A stretch of 64,000 bases of DNA from Levilactobacillus tongjiangensis (GTDB lineage: Bacteria > Bacillota > Bacilli > Lactobacillales > Lactobacillaceae). Below the pieces are notes generated by a model. That model was not told the origin of the DNA, did not search any database, and saw only the letters and a program-made list of their open reading frames with translations. The position numbers and the translations under genes were made by a program. The stretch spans positions 36,855 through 100,854 of the forward strand of contig NZ_RHNY01000012.1 of assembly GCF_003946345.1 (NCBI RefSeq), read 5' to 3'. Positions 8,161 through 19,003 of the stretch are shown here, piece by piece; within the stretch, counting starts at the first letter, position 1; each line of letters starts with the position of its first letter.

Positions 8161-9648
8161 TCAATCCAATTTAGTTGCATGTAACCATTTTAACCGTCCT
8201 GCCCGTTCAAATAAAGCGCCAAGTCTCAAAAGCCGCAATTCTTCTCCCTTAGCGGCATTAAATTGAATGCCCAGAGGTAAGCTGCCGGCCGTAATTGCGG
8301 TCGGCAGACTAATGGCCGGTTCACCAGTAAGATTGGCCTGTTGCGTAAATGGTGAGCGCGTTAGTGCGGGTAGCCATTGGTCATAGATCAACTGTTTCTG
8401 CGCAGCCGCAGACAATCCCACAATATCAGCCATTTTGGCTGCATTTTCAGGCGAGACCAGTGAATCTCCCACCTTAGGCGCTGGCCAAGCTGTCGTCGGC
8501 GTCAGCACCACCGGATATTTCGCATGTAATTGGGCCATCTGCCAAGCAGCCTGGTCCCATTTGCCCAGTGCTAAGCTGTAATCAGCGGCAGTCGTTTTCA
8601 GCCCCGTCTGATAAAGGGCCCAGGTCAGCAGCTCCATGTCATTGGCCTGCAGCGGCCGTCCAAGCCCCGCGGCCAGTTCACTCATAAAGGCTGCGGTCTC
8701 ACCTGCATTCATGGTGTAGTAGCTTTCCATGAGCGCAACGCCATCGATCGGGTTAGGCACCTCTTCCACGTCAAATCCTTGCTCCGTTAGAAAACTAACG
8801 GCCGCCATTACCGCTTGGACAGCATCGGAACTGACTGGCGTCCCCACCGGTGACTCAGTGGTATAACCAATCACGCTAGGTTGAACCGGTTGTTCTAACT
8901 GAGCGGTGAAACTTGGCCGAACTAAGGGCGTTTGAAAGACTGCGGCGGGCTGTAAGACCTGCAAGCTGTCCAGTAGAGCTGCCGTGTCCTTAATGGAGCG
9001 AGTCAGTCCAAAATCAATCGCCGCCCCCTGCCAAGACCGCCAGTCGCCGGGCCCCACGGGAACTCGACCACGCGTGGGCTTTAACCCAATCGTACCGGAC
9101 CAGGAAGACGGAATCCGAATTGAACCGCCCCCATCACTCCCAGCCGCGATGGGGACCAGACCAGCCGCAACGGCAGCGCCAGCCCCACCAGAGGAACCAC
9201 CCGGTTGGTAGTCTAGATTCCAGGGATTATGAGCATCCCCATATAGTTGTGAATCCGTAATATTTTTAAAGCCAAATTCAGGATAATTGGTCTGACCAAT
9301 CACAATAAAACCGGCTCGTCGTAAAGCTTCAACAAAAAAACTGGTTTGTGAAGCCACGTTAGCTTTCAATAATTGAGAGCCACTGGTACTTGGCAGGCCC
9401 TGCAACTGTTGGCCCAACCCCTTCAATAGTAAAGGAACTCCCAGGAAGGGTTGACCGGTATCAACTTGTTCAGCGGCTTCCTGTAACGCCTGTTCCTTAC
9501 GCGTAGAAATAACCGCGTTCAACTGCGGATTCTGCCGATTGATTTCTGTAAACGCTGCTTCAACTAACTCCTGACTAGTGACCTCACCGTCACGCACCCG
9601 TTGGCCCCACGTTAATGCGGGTGTACCAATCCAATCGTTCAGTCCCAA
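8161..9648 (-). CDS. Amidase-signature family protein
   Basis: Hydrolyses an amide bond with the Ser-cisSer-Lys triad of the amidase-signature family. Lys is seen in LLLKGLGQ, the glycine-rich core in GGSSGGAGAAVAAG and the nucleophile region in GSDGGGSIRIPSSWSG. The 495 residues are complete. The start is TTG 9648, with AGGAGG 8 bases upstream. It is co-transcribed with the peptide-binding lipoprotein, which suggests a role in using peptides or amides from outside. It is not GatA: it lacks gatC/gatB neighbours and carries a diverged C-terminal half. Substrate unknown. Confidence 0.9.
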   Translation of the reverse strand: MGLNDWIGTPALTWGQRVRDGEVTSQELVEAAFTEINRQNPQLNAVISTRKEQALQEAAEQVDTGQPFLGVPLLLKGLGQQLQGLPSTSGSQLLKANVASQTSFFVEALRRAGFIVIGQTNYPEFGFKNITDSQLYGDAHNPWNLDYQPGGSSGGAGAAVAAGLVPIAAGSDGGGSIRIPSSWSGTIGLKPTRGRVPVGPGDWRSWQGAAIDFGLTRSIKDTAALLDSLQVLQPAAVFQTPLVRPSFTAQLEQPVQPSVIGYTTESPVGTPVSSDAVQAVMAAVSFLTEQGFDVEEVPNPIDGVALMESYYTMNAGETAAFMSELAAGLGRPLQANDMELLTWALYQTGLKTTAADYSLALGKWDQAAWQMAQLHAKYPVVLTPTTAWPAPKVGDSLVSPENAAKMADIVGLSAAAQKQLIYDQWLPALTRSPFTQQANLTGEPAISLPTAITAGSLPLGIQFNAAKGEELRLLRLGALFERAGRLKWLHATKLD

Positions 9649-9689
9649 ACGGACCGCCTCCTCAGTTTCAATGTAAAAATAAATTCATT

Positions 9690-9978
9690 ACGCTTGGTGC
9701 TAGTTGGATTAGCTTGCCACTCTGGTTGGCCCAGAATCGGCTGTCGTTAACTAACAAGAACTAAAGGATTAACAATTGATTATTTTAAGCACAGTTGTTT
9801 AGCCGAGAGGTTGGATTCTAAAATGCTCAGCCGTGTCGTTGGCCTTAGTGCGTGTGTTTTTCTCGGACTGAGGCCAAGGTCAGTTTTGAAGACCGCTGTT
9901 TGACTTCAAAATGGCCCATGGCGTTCCAGCTTTTTAAAATCTAACCGGTAGACGTCAATTCCAACTAGCACCAAGCGT
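9690..9978 (+). repeat. Structured intergenic element, copy C, MITE-like
   Basis: The longest copy. Perfect 19-bp terminal inverted repeats, ACGCTTGGTGCTAGTTGGA (9690-9708) and its complement (9960-9978), are flanked on both sides by the direct repeat ATTCATT (9683-9689 and 9979-9985), which looks like a target-site duplication. Inside are the stem GGTTGGATT/AATCTAACC with the GAGA...GGTAGA internal loop, a TTGGCCT...AGGCCAA hairpin and TTTTGAAGACC...TTTGACTTCAAAA. No transposase ORF is present. Confidence 0.78.
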
Positions 9979-9985
9979 ATTCATT

Positions 9986-10138
9986 ATGACCGCACAAAGT
10001 AAGTAAATGTTATATGACAGAAGGCAGTTAGCTAGTGAGCATCAGCGTCGTGCGTCGAAAGATCCTGACCCTGCGTTGTTTTCAAAGTAAAGCTAGCCTA
10101 CCTTCTAACGCGCATTTCAGCAAAGTAAGCTGAAAGCT
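9986..10138. other. Intergenic stretch, weak secondary structure
   Basis: Between copy C and the prs terminator. AGAAGG...GCTAG (about 10018-10036) can pair with CTAGC...CCTTCT (about 10092-10105). No ORF with a ribosome site. Possibly an untranslated 3' region of prs; no defined function. Confidence 0.35.
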
Positions 10139-10174
10139 AAAAAAAGAGGATGAGACTTCTGCCTCACTCCCCCT
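10139..10174 (-). terminator. Terminator of prs
   Basis: Minus-strand GAGTGAGGC / GTCTCATCCTC stem with one bulge, followed by seven T, 20 bases after the prs stop codon. Confidence 0.75.
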
Positions 10175-10191
10175 TAACGCTTGCTTTAAGT

Positions 10192-11178
10192 CTATTGTTT
10201 TTGTCGCTTAACCACCGGGTGGAACAATGAATCGACTGGTTCTTCATGGTAAATCAAGTCGATAGCCTTCCCGAACAACTCACCCACGGACATCACAACA
10301 AACTTGTCGATCTGCTTTCTTTCGGGTAGTTGAATGGAGTCGGTAATGACGACCTTCTTCAACACAGACTTTTCGATTCGCTCTGGCGCATCGCCAGACA
10401 GTACGGCATGCGTCGCACAGGCATAAACATCGTCCGCACCAGCTGCCTTCAGCGCATCCGCAGATACCGTGATTCGAATAGCCGTGTCAATAATATCATC
10501 AACCAGGATACAGTGCTTACCGCGCACATCCCCAATCACGGCTTCCGGATGAGCCACACTTTCCGTGTCCGTTCGGTTATCAATGATGGCAATCGGTGCA
10601 CCAAGAATTTCGGCTAACCGCCGGGCCCGACTCACACCGGCATGATCTGGCGCCACGACAACGATATCCTCATCGGCCAAACTCGTGCTGTCTTCAAACC
10701 AACTCGTCAACAGTTGGTCACTTTGTAAGTGATCGACTGGAATGTCAAAGAAACCTTGTAACTGTGCTGCATGGAGGTCCAGGGCAATCACCCGGTTGAC
10801 CCCATCCATCTGCATCAGTGACGCAATTAATTTGGCCGTAATTGGTTCCCGTGAACGAGCTTTACGGTCAGCCCGTGAATATCCGTAGTATGGAATAACC
10901 ACGTTGATCTTGGCAGCACTCGCCCGCCGAGCGGCATCTACCATGATCAAGAGTTCCATCAAATTGGTGTTAACGGGATCGGATACGGATTGAATCAAGA
11001 AGAGCTCGTCGCCCCGAATACTTTCATCGATACTGATCTGAATTTCGCCATCACTAAAGTGCTTAATTGTTGCTTTACCTAATTCAACGCCTGCCGCCTT
11101 TGCAATCTTTTCAGCAAGCGGCCGATTAGAATTTAACGCAAAGACTTTCATTCTGCCAGCTTCGACGTGTTCTGCCAT
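10192..11178 (-). CDS. prs: Ribose-phosphate pyrophosphokinase, divergent paralogue
   Basis: Family reaction: ribose-5-phosphate plus ATP gives PRPP for nucleotides, His and Trp. The 328-residue protein keeps [21 protein letters not shown] and [19 protein letters not shown]. The PRPP loop, usually VDDxIDTAGT, reads [10 protein letters not shown]: the phosphate-contacting Gly-Thr is replaced by Ile-Arg. Lactobacilli often have two Prs proteins, and this resembles the secondary type. ATG 11178 has GGGAGG 5 bases upstream. It stands alone with its own terminator. Whether it makes PRPP at normal rate, is a regulatory subunit, or is altered in activity cannot be told from sequence. Confidence 0.88.
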   Translation of the reverse strand: MAEHVEAGRMKVFALNSNRPLAEKIAKAAGVELGKATIKHFSDGEIQISIDESIRGDELFLIQSVSDPVNTNLMELLIMVDAARRASAAKINVVIPYYGYSRADRKARSREPITAKLIASLMQMDGVNRVIALDLHAAQLQGFFDIPVDHLQSDQLLTSWFEDSTSLADEDIVVVAPDHAGVSRARRLAEILGAPIAIIDNRTDTESVAHPEAVIGDVRGKHCILVDDIIDTAIRITVSADALKAAGADDVYACATHAVLSGDAPERIEKSVLKKVVITDSIQLPERKQIDKFVVMSVGELFGKAIDLIYHEEPVDSLFHPVVKRQKQ

Positions 11179-11271
11179 AACAGCCTCCCAGTGGGTTCAC
11201 CACAATCTTAGTTTTTACTGTCTACATTATCGCAATCTTTTTTCAGAAACGCAACGCTTGTGCCACCAAAT

Positions 11272-13791
11272 TTAAGCTGATGGCATAAATTGTTGCGGTG
11301 TAACGCCTTGCATGCCAATCATCGGGTCCACTTTACCTGCCAAAATCAGCTCAGAAGTCAACCGATAATCTGGTGGCGTGGTCGATGTCTCCTGCTCAGA
11401 CGCAACCGGTGTGTCTGCCACAGTCACGGTCTCACCGGAACCAGTTGCCTCCGGTTGACGCGATGTCGCCTCCGATTGCTTTGTCGGTTGCGCCTCATCA
11501 GGTGCCAATACCGACTGAATCCGAGTTGTCAGGGTCGTATTCCGATTGACCGACAAATTCGTGACACAGGCTTCAAAGGCCCGCGGTTCCCCCAATAAAA
11601 TAAGCATATCAGCTGCTCGCGTCACCGCCGTGTACAGCAAGTTACGCTGGAGCATCCGGTTGTACTGACTCACCATCGGCAGAATCACCAATTTAAACTC
11701 TGACCCCTGCGCCTTGTGAATCGACATGCAGTAAGCCAAGGTCAAACGAATCCAATCGTTCCGAGCGTAGGTGACTTCCGTCTGTTCAAAGGCAATGGTC
11801 AGTTGGTCACTTTTAACCTTGCTATTCTTATCACTGGCCAAGTCGATCCCCGTAATCGTCCCAATGTCACCGTTAAACACGTTATTTTCAGGACTATTGA
11901 CGAGGTGTAAAACTTTATCACCAATCCGAAAATGCTGATTGCGGAATTCAACTTCCTTGGTCCGTTCACTCTTCTTGGGATTTAAAATCTCTTGAAGAAT
12001 CACATTTAATTGATCAATACCAGCGGCCCCACGGTACATGGGTGCCAGCACCTGAATATCGCTAGCCGAGAAGCCCTTGGCGTGCGCCTTAGCCACAATT
12101 TGGTCAATGACCTCGGCCACCTGGTTTGCTCGACAAGGGATAAACGAGCGATCCGGCTGATTCTTAGTGAAATCAGCTGGGAGGGTCCCTCGCTTAATTG
12201 CATGGGCCAAGGGGATGATTGACGACCCGTCCCCTTGACGGTAAATGGTATCCAGCTGAATTTTGGCCAATTGATCACTAGCCAGCAGGTCGTGGAAAAC
12301 CTGACCAGGTCCCACTGAAGGGAGTTGATCTTTATCTCCAACCAGAATCACCTGCATCCCCTCGGGGACCGCCCGGAGCAACGTCTTCATCAGGTAGACG
12401 TCCACCATGGACACCTCGTCGATGATTAGCAGGCCACCTTCTAAGTCCTTCGTGGCCGCCTCGTCGGGATTGGCCTCTCGACCAGTCAAGCCCAGTAGTC
12501 GGTGAATTGTACTAGCCGGCAAACCGGTCGACTCACTCATCCGTTTAGCTGCTCGTCCAGTCGGCGCCGCTAACAGAATGGGAAATGGCTTATCCTTGTA
12601 TTCATTGATGTCTAAGGAGACATCATGTAGCCGGGCGTAAAGGTTGACCAATCCCCGAATAATTGTGGTTTTCCCGGTTCCAGGCCCCCCCGTTAGTAAC
12701 ATAATTTTAGCTCGCACAGCCGCAGATAACGCCGCGGTTTGTGAGTCATCGTAAACAATGTCGCCCTGCTTCTCAACGATCCGAATTTGCTTACGAATGG
12801 CCTCGTCGTCAAATTTGTCACCTACACCATCAGCGTTGAGCAACCGTTGCAAGTGTTCCGCAATTTGCCACTCGGCATCGTATAGACCCTTGAGATAGAT
12901 TCGCTGGTCATCACCTACAACTTTTTGTTGTTTGGCCAACTCTAGGAGTTGATCCGCCAACTTTTGTGGGTCCAATCGAACGTTACGCGAATTTTCCAAG
13001 AGTCGCAGTGAATTTCCGAGAAGCGGTTTAGCCGTGGTGAAGGTGTCCCCGTTCGACACTGACAGGTCGGCCAGCGTTTGTAACAGTCCCGCCTGCAATC
13101 GTTCGGGACGGTCGGCCTCGTAACCCAACTGCGTTGCAATCTGATCGGCTCGTTTGAAACTGACCCCTTGAATGTCTTCCGCCAACTGGTAAGGATTCTC
13201 GTGAATGACATCCAACGTTTTCTCTTGATACCGGTTATAAATGGCGGCCGCCAGTGAACTCCCAAAGCCATAGCCGTTCAAACCAATGATGATTTGCTCC
13301 ATCCCATTGTTGGTCTGTAGCTGGCTAACTAAGGTCGCCACAACTTTAGGAGATAGCTGTAGCGGCGTGAGGATCGAGCTGTCATTGAGAATCGCCTCGA
13401 TGGCGTTGGTCCCTAGTGCATCCACAATCTTCTCGGCTGTCTTTTTCCCGAGTCCAGGAAAATCGTCGCCACTTAAATAAGCAACCACCCCAGCCCGAGA
13501 AGTCGGCGTTTCGTTTTGATAATTTTTCGCTTGAAACTGGACACCGTACTTCGGGTGCTCGACCCGCTTTCCCGTAAAACGGTAGGTAACGTCATCCTTG
13601 ATGTCCGCGAAGTTCCCGGTCACCACAATTTCATCCTCATGCCAGTCCAAACTGGTCTCAGACACCTTGACCAGCATGACCTTATAGAAACTGTCCTGAC
13701 TGGCGAAGAAGACCGCACTGACAGTACCGACCACGTAATCGGCTTTCGTCGTGTTCTCACCTGCAAATAAATCTAGTGATTCGGTTGCCAT
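11272..13791 (-). CDS. recD2: RecD2-type helicase/exodeoxyribonuclease V alpha-like
   Basis: 5'-3' DNA helicase of superfamily 1B that acts in repair without RecBC. The 839 residues contain an N-terminal OB-like region, helix-hairpin-helix segments (FPGLGKKTAEKIVDALG, GVSFKRADQIATQLG), Walker A LTGGPGTGKTTIIRG near residue 367, Walker B LLIIDEVSMVD, and the C-terminal motif AYCMSIHKAQGSEF. The last 75 residues are Ser/Thr/Glu-rich and low in complexity, so poorly conserved. The downstream end of a three-gene minus-strand run with the TPR and phosphatase genes (15-base gap) suggests one transcript. Confidence 0.95.
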   Translation of the reverse strand: MATESLDLFAGENTTKADYVVGTVSAVFFASQDSFYKVMLVKVSETSLDWHEDEIVVTGNFADIKDDVTYRFTGKRVEHPKYGVQFQAKNYQNETPTSRAGVVAYLSGDDFPGLGKKTAEKIVDALGTNAIEAILNDSSILTPLQLSPKVVATLVSQLQTNNGMEQIIIGLNGYGFGSSLAAAIYNRYQEKTLDVIHENPYQLAEDIQGVSFKRADQIATQLGYEADRPERLQAGLLQTLADLSVSNGDTFTTAKPLLGNSLRLLENSRNVRLDPQKLADQLLELAKQQKVVGDDQRIYLKGLYDAEWQIAEHLQRLLNADGVGDKFDDEAIRKQIRIVEKQGDIVYDDSQTAALSAAVRAKIMLLTGGPGTGKTTIIRGLVNLYARLHDVSLDINEYKDKPFPILLAAPTGRAAKRMSESTGLPASTIHRLLGLTGREANPDEAATKDLEGGLLIIDEVSMVDVYLMKTLLRAVPEGMQVILVGDKDQLPSVGPGQVFHDLLASDQLAKIQLDTIYRQGDGSSIIPLAHAIKRGTLPADFTKNQPDRSFIPCRANQVAEVIDQIVAKAHAKGFSASDIQVLAPMYRGAAGIDQLNVILQEILNPKKSERTKEVEFRNQHFRIGDKVLHLVNSPENNVFNGDIGTITGIDLASDKNSKVKSDQLTIAFEQTEVTYARNDWIRLTLAYCMSIHKAQGSEFKLVILPMVSQYNRMLQRNLLYTAVTRAADMLILLGEPRAFEACVTNLSVNRNTTLTTRIQSVLAPDEAQPTKQSEATSRQPEATGSGETVTVADTPVASEQETSTTPPDYRLTSELILAGKVDPMIGMQGVTPQQFMPSA

Positions 13792-13806
13792 CCGCTCGTC
13801 TCCTCC

Positions 13807-14490
13807 TTACTTGGTGTCGTGGCCGCCCTGAGTTTGAATGAATTTTTCAATATCAGCGAGGCGCTTCTGCCCCTGTTGAAAGTACTGTGGGTCTAATTGT
13901 TCTGCTCGCTTAAAGTAATCGGCATAGGGCGTACCCTGAACCATCGCCACTAAACCGCGATCAAATGTGGCTCGGCCATTCTGGTTGTCCAGCGTTAAGA
14001 CTTGATCATAGTACGTAGCTGCTTGCGTAAAGTTGCCCACTGCCAGGAGGTTTTCTGCGACGACCTGCAGCGTCGCCACATCTTGTGGTTGACTCGTCAA
14101 CGCCGTCAATGCAAAGGCTAACGCGCGCTTGTGATCCCCATTAGCCATGTAGCTTTGCGCCAACATTAAGTAACCGGCACCTTTCCATTTCGGACCTAAT
14201 TGGTCAAATTGTTGAATCGCCTTAGTATAATCCTGAGCAGCGTAGTAAACGTTGCCAAGCCCATAGTGAAGTTTCTCCACCGTTTCTGGTTGGGCCCCAA
14301 ATAGACCGAGCGATTTCATCAATAGTTCCTCCGCCTGGGCAAACGAATTCAAATCAACTAGCGCTGTAGCCAGTTCATAGTAAGCATCGGCATCCCCTGG
14401 ATTCCGGTCAATTTGTTGAACCAATTTGTGGACCAATTGTTCTGAGCGCTGTTTGCTAGCTGCTCTATCTGTTGTTTGTTTTTCAGTCAT
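13807..14490 (-). CDS. Tetratricopeptide-repeat protein
   Basis: A soluble 227-residue protein built from helical TPR units (for example DADAYYELATALVDLNSFA, GLGNVYYAAQDYTKAIQQF, ATYYDQVLTLDNQNGRATFD), so it is probably a protein-protein adaptor. No signal peptide or membrane segment. AGAGGTAG lies 4-5 bases upstream of ATG 14490. This TPR gene next to recD2 and mnmA is a common arrangement in lactobacilli and other Firmicutes, but its partner is not known. It lies 9 bases from the upstream phosphatase gene, consistent with an operon. Confidence 0.88.
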   Translation of the reverse strand: MTEKQTTDRAASKQRSEQLVHKLVQQIDRNPGDADAYYELATALVDLNSFAQAEELLMKSLGLFGAQPETVEKLHYGLGNVYYAAQDYTKAIQQFDQLGPKWKGAGYLMLAQSYMANGDHKRALAFALTALTSQPQDVATLQVVAENLLAVGNFTQAATYYDQVLTLDNQNGRATFDRGLVAMVQGTPYADYFKRAEQLDPQYFQQGQKRLADIEKFIQTQGGHDTK

Positions 14491-14499
14491 TTTCTACCT

Positions 14500-15156
14500 C
14501 TAAATCGTATCGGTTGGCTTGGCCGTTGCTGTCAAAAAGCTGGTGTTGTTCCAGTCAATCAACTCGAAGTTCTGACCGTCACTGGTCTCAAGTACCGTCA
14601 CACTGGTATTCCGTAGGCCACCCCGTTTCCGTAGGTCAGCTAGTGGCGTGCCTAACAGCGCGTTAATCTCAGCGTTAAGGGCAGCGCCGTGGCTGAATAC
14701 CAGAACGTTGTCGCTGGGGTTGGAATTAGCTGCCACGATGGCCTGGATACCCGGTGTCATGCGGTCAATGACCTCAGTAAAGGTCTCTCCGCCAACTCGA
14801 CTGGTGTCATATTGATCGGGATGATTCCGAAAACCATCCAGCTCAGCGGGATATTTAGTCTTCACATCATCGAAGGCCATACCCTCTAACTGACCCAAAT
14901 GAAATTCTTCTAGTCGACTCATCAGTGTCAGCGGGACGTGTTGATGCAGTTCCCTAACCACGTGTTGCGCCGTGATTCGAGCCCGTTTGATGGGACTTGA
15001 ATACGCATGTTGAAAAGGAATTCCCTTCAGATAACGGCCAACTTGGACCATTTGCTGGTAGCTTTCAGTTAACAGCGGTGAATCACCGCCGGCCCCCTGA
15101 AACCGCCCCTCCAAATTCCACTGTGTTTTACCGTGGCGAATAAAGTATAATTTCAC
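14500..15156 (-). CDS. Histidine phosphatase family protein (GpmB-like)
   Basis: Phosphoglycerate-mutase-like phosphatase. The catalytic motif RHGKTQWNLEGRFQG is at residues 7-21, the second arginine in SSPIKRARITA, the acid residue in LEEFHLGQLEG and the second histidine in VLVFSHGAALNAEI. The 218-residue length fits cofactor-dependent mutase-type phosphatases. Substrate may be a sugar phosphate or another small phosphoester; automatic labels of phosphoglycerate mutase are not reliable for this group. First gene of the run toward recD2; a terminator sits 130 bases upstream. Confidence 0.88.
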   Translation of the reverse strand: MKLYFIRHGKTQWNLEGRFQGAGGDSPLLTESYQQMVQVGRYLKGIPFQHAYSSPIKRARITAQHVVRELHQHVPLTLMSRLEEFHLGQLEGMAFDDVKTKYPAELDGFRNHPDQYDTSRVGGETFTEVIDRMTPGIQAIVAANSNPSDNVLVFSHGAALNAEINALLGTPLADLRKRGGLRNTSVTVLETSDGQNFELIDWNNTSFLTATAKPTDTI

Positions 15157-15285
15157 TGATTATTGCCGTCCTTTCCGTCTAGTCACATAACCTATATTAT
15201 GCCAGTTTTTCATGAGTTTTCAAAGAAACTCCTTCAGAAAAGCCGGAATAATTCCCGCGAACTGCCGTCTACCCCCATTATACCG

Positions 15286-15331
15286 AAAAAGTCCCACCCA
15301 ACCGGTCAAACCGGCTCGGTGGGACTTATTA
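15286..15331 (-). terminator. Terminator between mnmA and the phosphatase gene
   Basis: Stem AGTCCCACC.GAGCCGGTT / GACCGGTTGGGTGGGACT, followed by five T on the minus strand. It also has A/T-rich flanks on the other side. It lies about 360 bases beyond mnmA and just before the phosphatase promoter region. Confidence 0.85.
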
Positions 15332-15469
15332 ATATTTTGATTATGGTTGTTGGCTAAACGCTTGCACCACCAAGAAAAGTGATGCAACCCTGCTCCCATT
15401 TTTCAATGACACCCTCAACACTACATGGCTGACCAATGAACCAGATTAACTGAGCTTCAATTCAGCTTC

Positions 15470-15662
15470 GTAGCTGGAGGTTGGCAAAGATGGTGTCGGT
15501 TGTGTCGATGGCGTTAGCTTGGGTGATTTATCCCAAGCTTAGGCCATGGGACGAGCTGGGAGACTCAATGAACTTCTGAGGCTTCCAGTCGAGGAGCAAG
15601 ACCGCACTACGGCTTGCTCCGGTCCCCACAACAGACGTCATCTTTGCCAATCGGAGGCATCA
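15470..15662 (+). repeat. Structured intergenic element, copy E
   Basis: Outer stem TTGGCAAAGATG (15481-15492) with CATCTTTGCCAA (15639-15650), flanked by the GGAGG / CGGAGG loop. Then AGCTTGGGTGATTTATCCCA (hairpin 1), GGGACGAGC, hairpin 2 with AGAC/GGCTTCC, GTCGAGG, hairpin 3 GCAAGACCGCACTACGGCTTGC and CGGTCCCCAC. It lies 3' of mnmA in antisense orientation to it and upstream of the terminator at 15286-15331. Confidence 0.8.
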
Positions 15663-15689
15663 ATTGCGGACAGTAAATCAAAGACAAAC

Positions 15690-17030
<1,341 letters not shown>

Positions 17031-17870
17031 TCAAGACTCCCGCAAAGATTCCTGCAACATCGCCGTAGTCAACGGCTGTGGTTCATAGGTCGACAGGTCT
17101 GCCTGAGCCACTAATGTTGCTACCTGACTAATAAATTCTTTAATGGGGCCAGCCGCTTGCACACCGTGAAACTTGGCAAAATCGTACTGCCACCATCTGA
17201 AATCTAAGAGGTCGTCAATCGTTTTAAAGTCAAACCGGTACTTAATCACCCGGGCCGGCCAGCCGGCCACAACTGCGTAAGGCGGCACGTCACGGGTTAC
17301 CAGACTCCCCGCCGCAATCACCGCCCCGTCACTCACGACGATACCGCCATTGCCAAAGACCACGTCATCCCCAACCATCACGTCGTTACCAATTACCACT
17401 GGCTTCACCGTTGCCTCTGGATTAGCTACCGTCTGAAAGTCCGACCGCTCATTCTCCAAGTGATCCTGATACGCCTGAATATGGCTATCAAAACTCACAC
17501 TAGACGTTGTGAACCGTTGTAACGGGTGATTGTGGCCCATTTGGCGAACACGGCTACCAATGGACGTGTAGCGACCCACTAGGGTATTCACCGGCAACTG
17601 ACTCCAAGAATAGCTAAACGCACCCATGGTAAAAAAATGTCGCCCTGAACCAAAGGTGGTAAACGGTTCGATCGCCACGTTCTGGCCCACTCTGATTCTG
17701 TCAGCATTGAGACTGAAGCGTTGGTCCGCTGAATTAAAACGCGTATAAACGTGACGGTGCCGCAAGCAGTCAGCTACTTCAGTCTGAAAAGGTAATGTGA
17801 CTGCCCGTGGCCGCGACTGGAGACTGATTTCTTTTTGAAAAAACGTATTGTGTCGAATCACAGTTGCCAT
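17031..17870 (-). CDS. Hexapeptide-repeat acetyltransferase, CatB/Vat-related
   Basis: Acyl-CoA-dependent O-acetyltransferase with a left-handed beta-helix. The C-terminal half shows hexapeptide turns and the conserved blocks [19 protein letters not shown] and [20 protein letters not shown]. The N-terminal 90 residues are shared with three other genes here (17871-18719, 48417-49280, 49366-50199), including [20 protein letters not shown]. 279 residues is longer than Vat streptogramin acetyltransferases because of this extension. Directly abuts the upstream paralogue with no gap, so it is co-translated or closely coupled. The acceptor is probably a surface or secreted saccharide; this is inference. 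Confidence 0.85.
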   Translation of the reverse strand: MATVIRHNTFFQKEISLQSRPRAVTLPFQTEVADCLRHRHVYTRFNSADQRFSLNADRIRVGQNVAIEPFTTFGSGRHFFTMGAFSYSWSQLPVNTLVGRYTSIGSRVRQMGHNHPLQRFTTSSVSFDSHIQAYQDHLENERSDFQTVANPEATVKPVVIGNDVMVGDDVVFGNGGIVVSDGAVIAAGSLVTRDVPPYAVVAGWPARVIKYRFDFKTIDDLLDFRWWQYDFAKFHGVQAAGPIKEFISQVATLVAQADLSTYEPQPLTTAMLQESLRES

Positions 17871-18719
17871 CTACTCATCCTCCCGTTTCGCTGCCGCCTG
17901 AATCATTGCTAACGTTAAGGGTGTCGGCACGTAAGGTGTGAGTTGGCCTCGGTTCTCAAGTGTCCGTACTTTTTGAATGAAACTGCCGATCTCTTCCTTA
18001 ACTTCGATTCCTTGAAACTGCCCAAAGTCATACTGCCACCACTTCAGCCGCATCAACTCGTGAATGGTCGCAAAATCAAACCGAAACTTGATTACTTTTG
18101 CTGGCCAACCGCCCACAACTGCGTACGGGGGCACGTCTTTCGTGACCAATGACCCGGCCGCAACGACCGCCCCATCGTTCACAACAATCCCTTTATTACC
18201 AAACACACAGCCCTTACCGATCCAGACGTCATTCCCAATCACGACAGGCTTGATGCGGTACATGCCATCCTGACCGACCGTATCAAACGACAACTCGGGA
18301 TGGTCCGTCAAATAGTCCTTGAACGGCTGATGATAGCTGTCAAACGTGAGGCTCGAGGTCGTAAAGTGGTGTAGCGCGTGATCCACATTCATCACACTCG
18401 ACCCGACCGCAACCGAAGAATAACGACCCATAACAGTATTCACCGGCAAATTGCTCCAAGAATAACTGAACGCGCCCATGGAATGAATGACGCGTCCTCG
18501 GCCAAATGCTGCATAAGGCTCAATAACCGCATGATTCCCCACAATAATCTTATCCTGACCAACTTTAAACCGGGGTTCCTGTGACTTAATTTCCGAATAC
18601 ACCCGTTGCTTTCGGAATAACGTGTTTACCGGTTTAGAATAGAGAATTTCTTGGCGATGTCGATTCTCCTGATAGGTCAATTCTTGCTGAAAAAAGGTGA
18701 CGCCCGCTATCTCGGTCAT
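17871..18719 (-). CDS. Hexapeptide-repeat acetyltransferase, tandem paralogue
   Basis: 282 residues, about half identical by eye to the following gene. The same architecture is seen: an N-terminal extension (IEPYAAFGRGRVIHSMGAFS), then a beta-helix with VVIGNDVWIGKGCVFGNKG and [20 protein letters not shown]. The His of the catalytic loop may be in NVDHALHHF. First gene of a two-gene unit with a consensus promoter at 18809-18837. Tandem duplication with sequence divergence suggests different acceptors or positions on the same polymer. Confidence 0.85.
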   Translation of the reverse strand: MTEIAGVTFFQQELTYQENRHRQEILYSKPVNTLFRKQRVYSEIKSQEPRFKVGQDKIIVGNHAVIEPYAAFGRGRVIHSMGAFSYSWSNLPVNTVMGRYSSVAVGSSVMNVDHALHHFTTSSLTFDSYHQPFKDYLTDHPELSFDTVGQDGMYRIKPVVIGNDVWIGKGCVFGNKGIVVNDGAVVAAGSLVTKDVPPYAVVGGWPAKVIKFRFDFATIHELMRLKWWQYDFGQFQGIEVKEEIGSFIQKVRTLENRGQLTPYVPTPLTLAMIQAAAKREDE

Positions 18720-18808
18720 AACTGTCTCTCCCGTCGTTACGTGAATTTCAAAGGCTAAATTGGCAAGGCCAAAGGATTAAGTTCTTTCTTCTGATAATCA
18801 ATAACTTC

Positions 18809-18837
18809 ATCTTAGCGCCTTTAATTATTATCGTCAA
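18809..18837 (-). promoter_or_regulatory. Promoter of the tandem acetyltransferase genes
   Basis: TTGACG (18837-18832), 17-base spacer, TAAGAT (18814-18809) on the minus strand, 90 bases upstream of the start codon. Confidence 0.7.
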
Positions 18838-18965
18838 CGGTTAATATAATGCTTTAAATTACCGGGTGCTATCCAGCTAGGTAGCAGCTCAGATATCACC
18901 CCACATTATTGAATGTGTCACTATCGTTGCAACCAAAATCGTGCCGCGCTGACTTCTCGTTCTAC

Positions 18966-19000
18966 AAAAAAAGTGGCCCTCCCTGAGGAAAGCCACCACG
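18966..19000 (-). terminator. Terminator of the cysteine desulfurase operon
   Basis: Minus-strand stem GTGGCTTTCC / GGAGGGCCAC followed by seven T, directly after the DUF1831 gene. Confidence 0.85.
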
Positions 19001-19003
19001 TAA

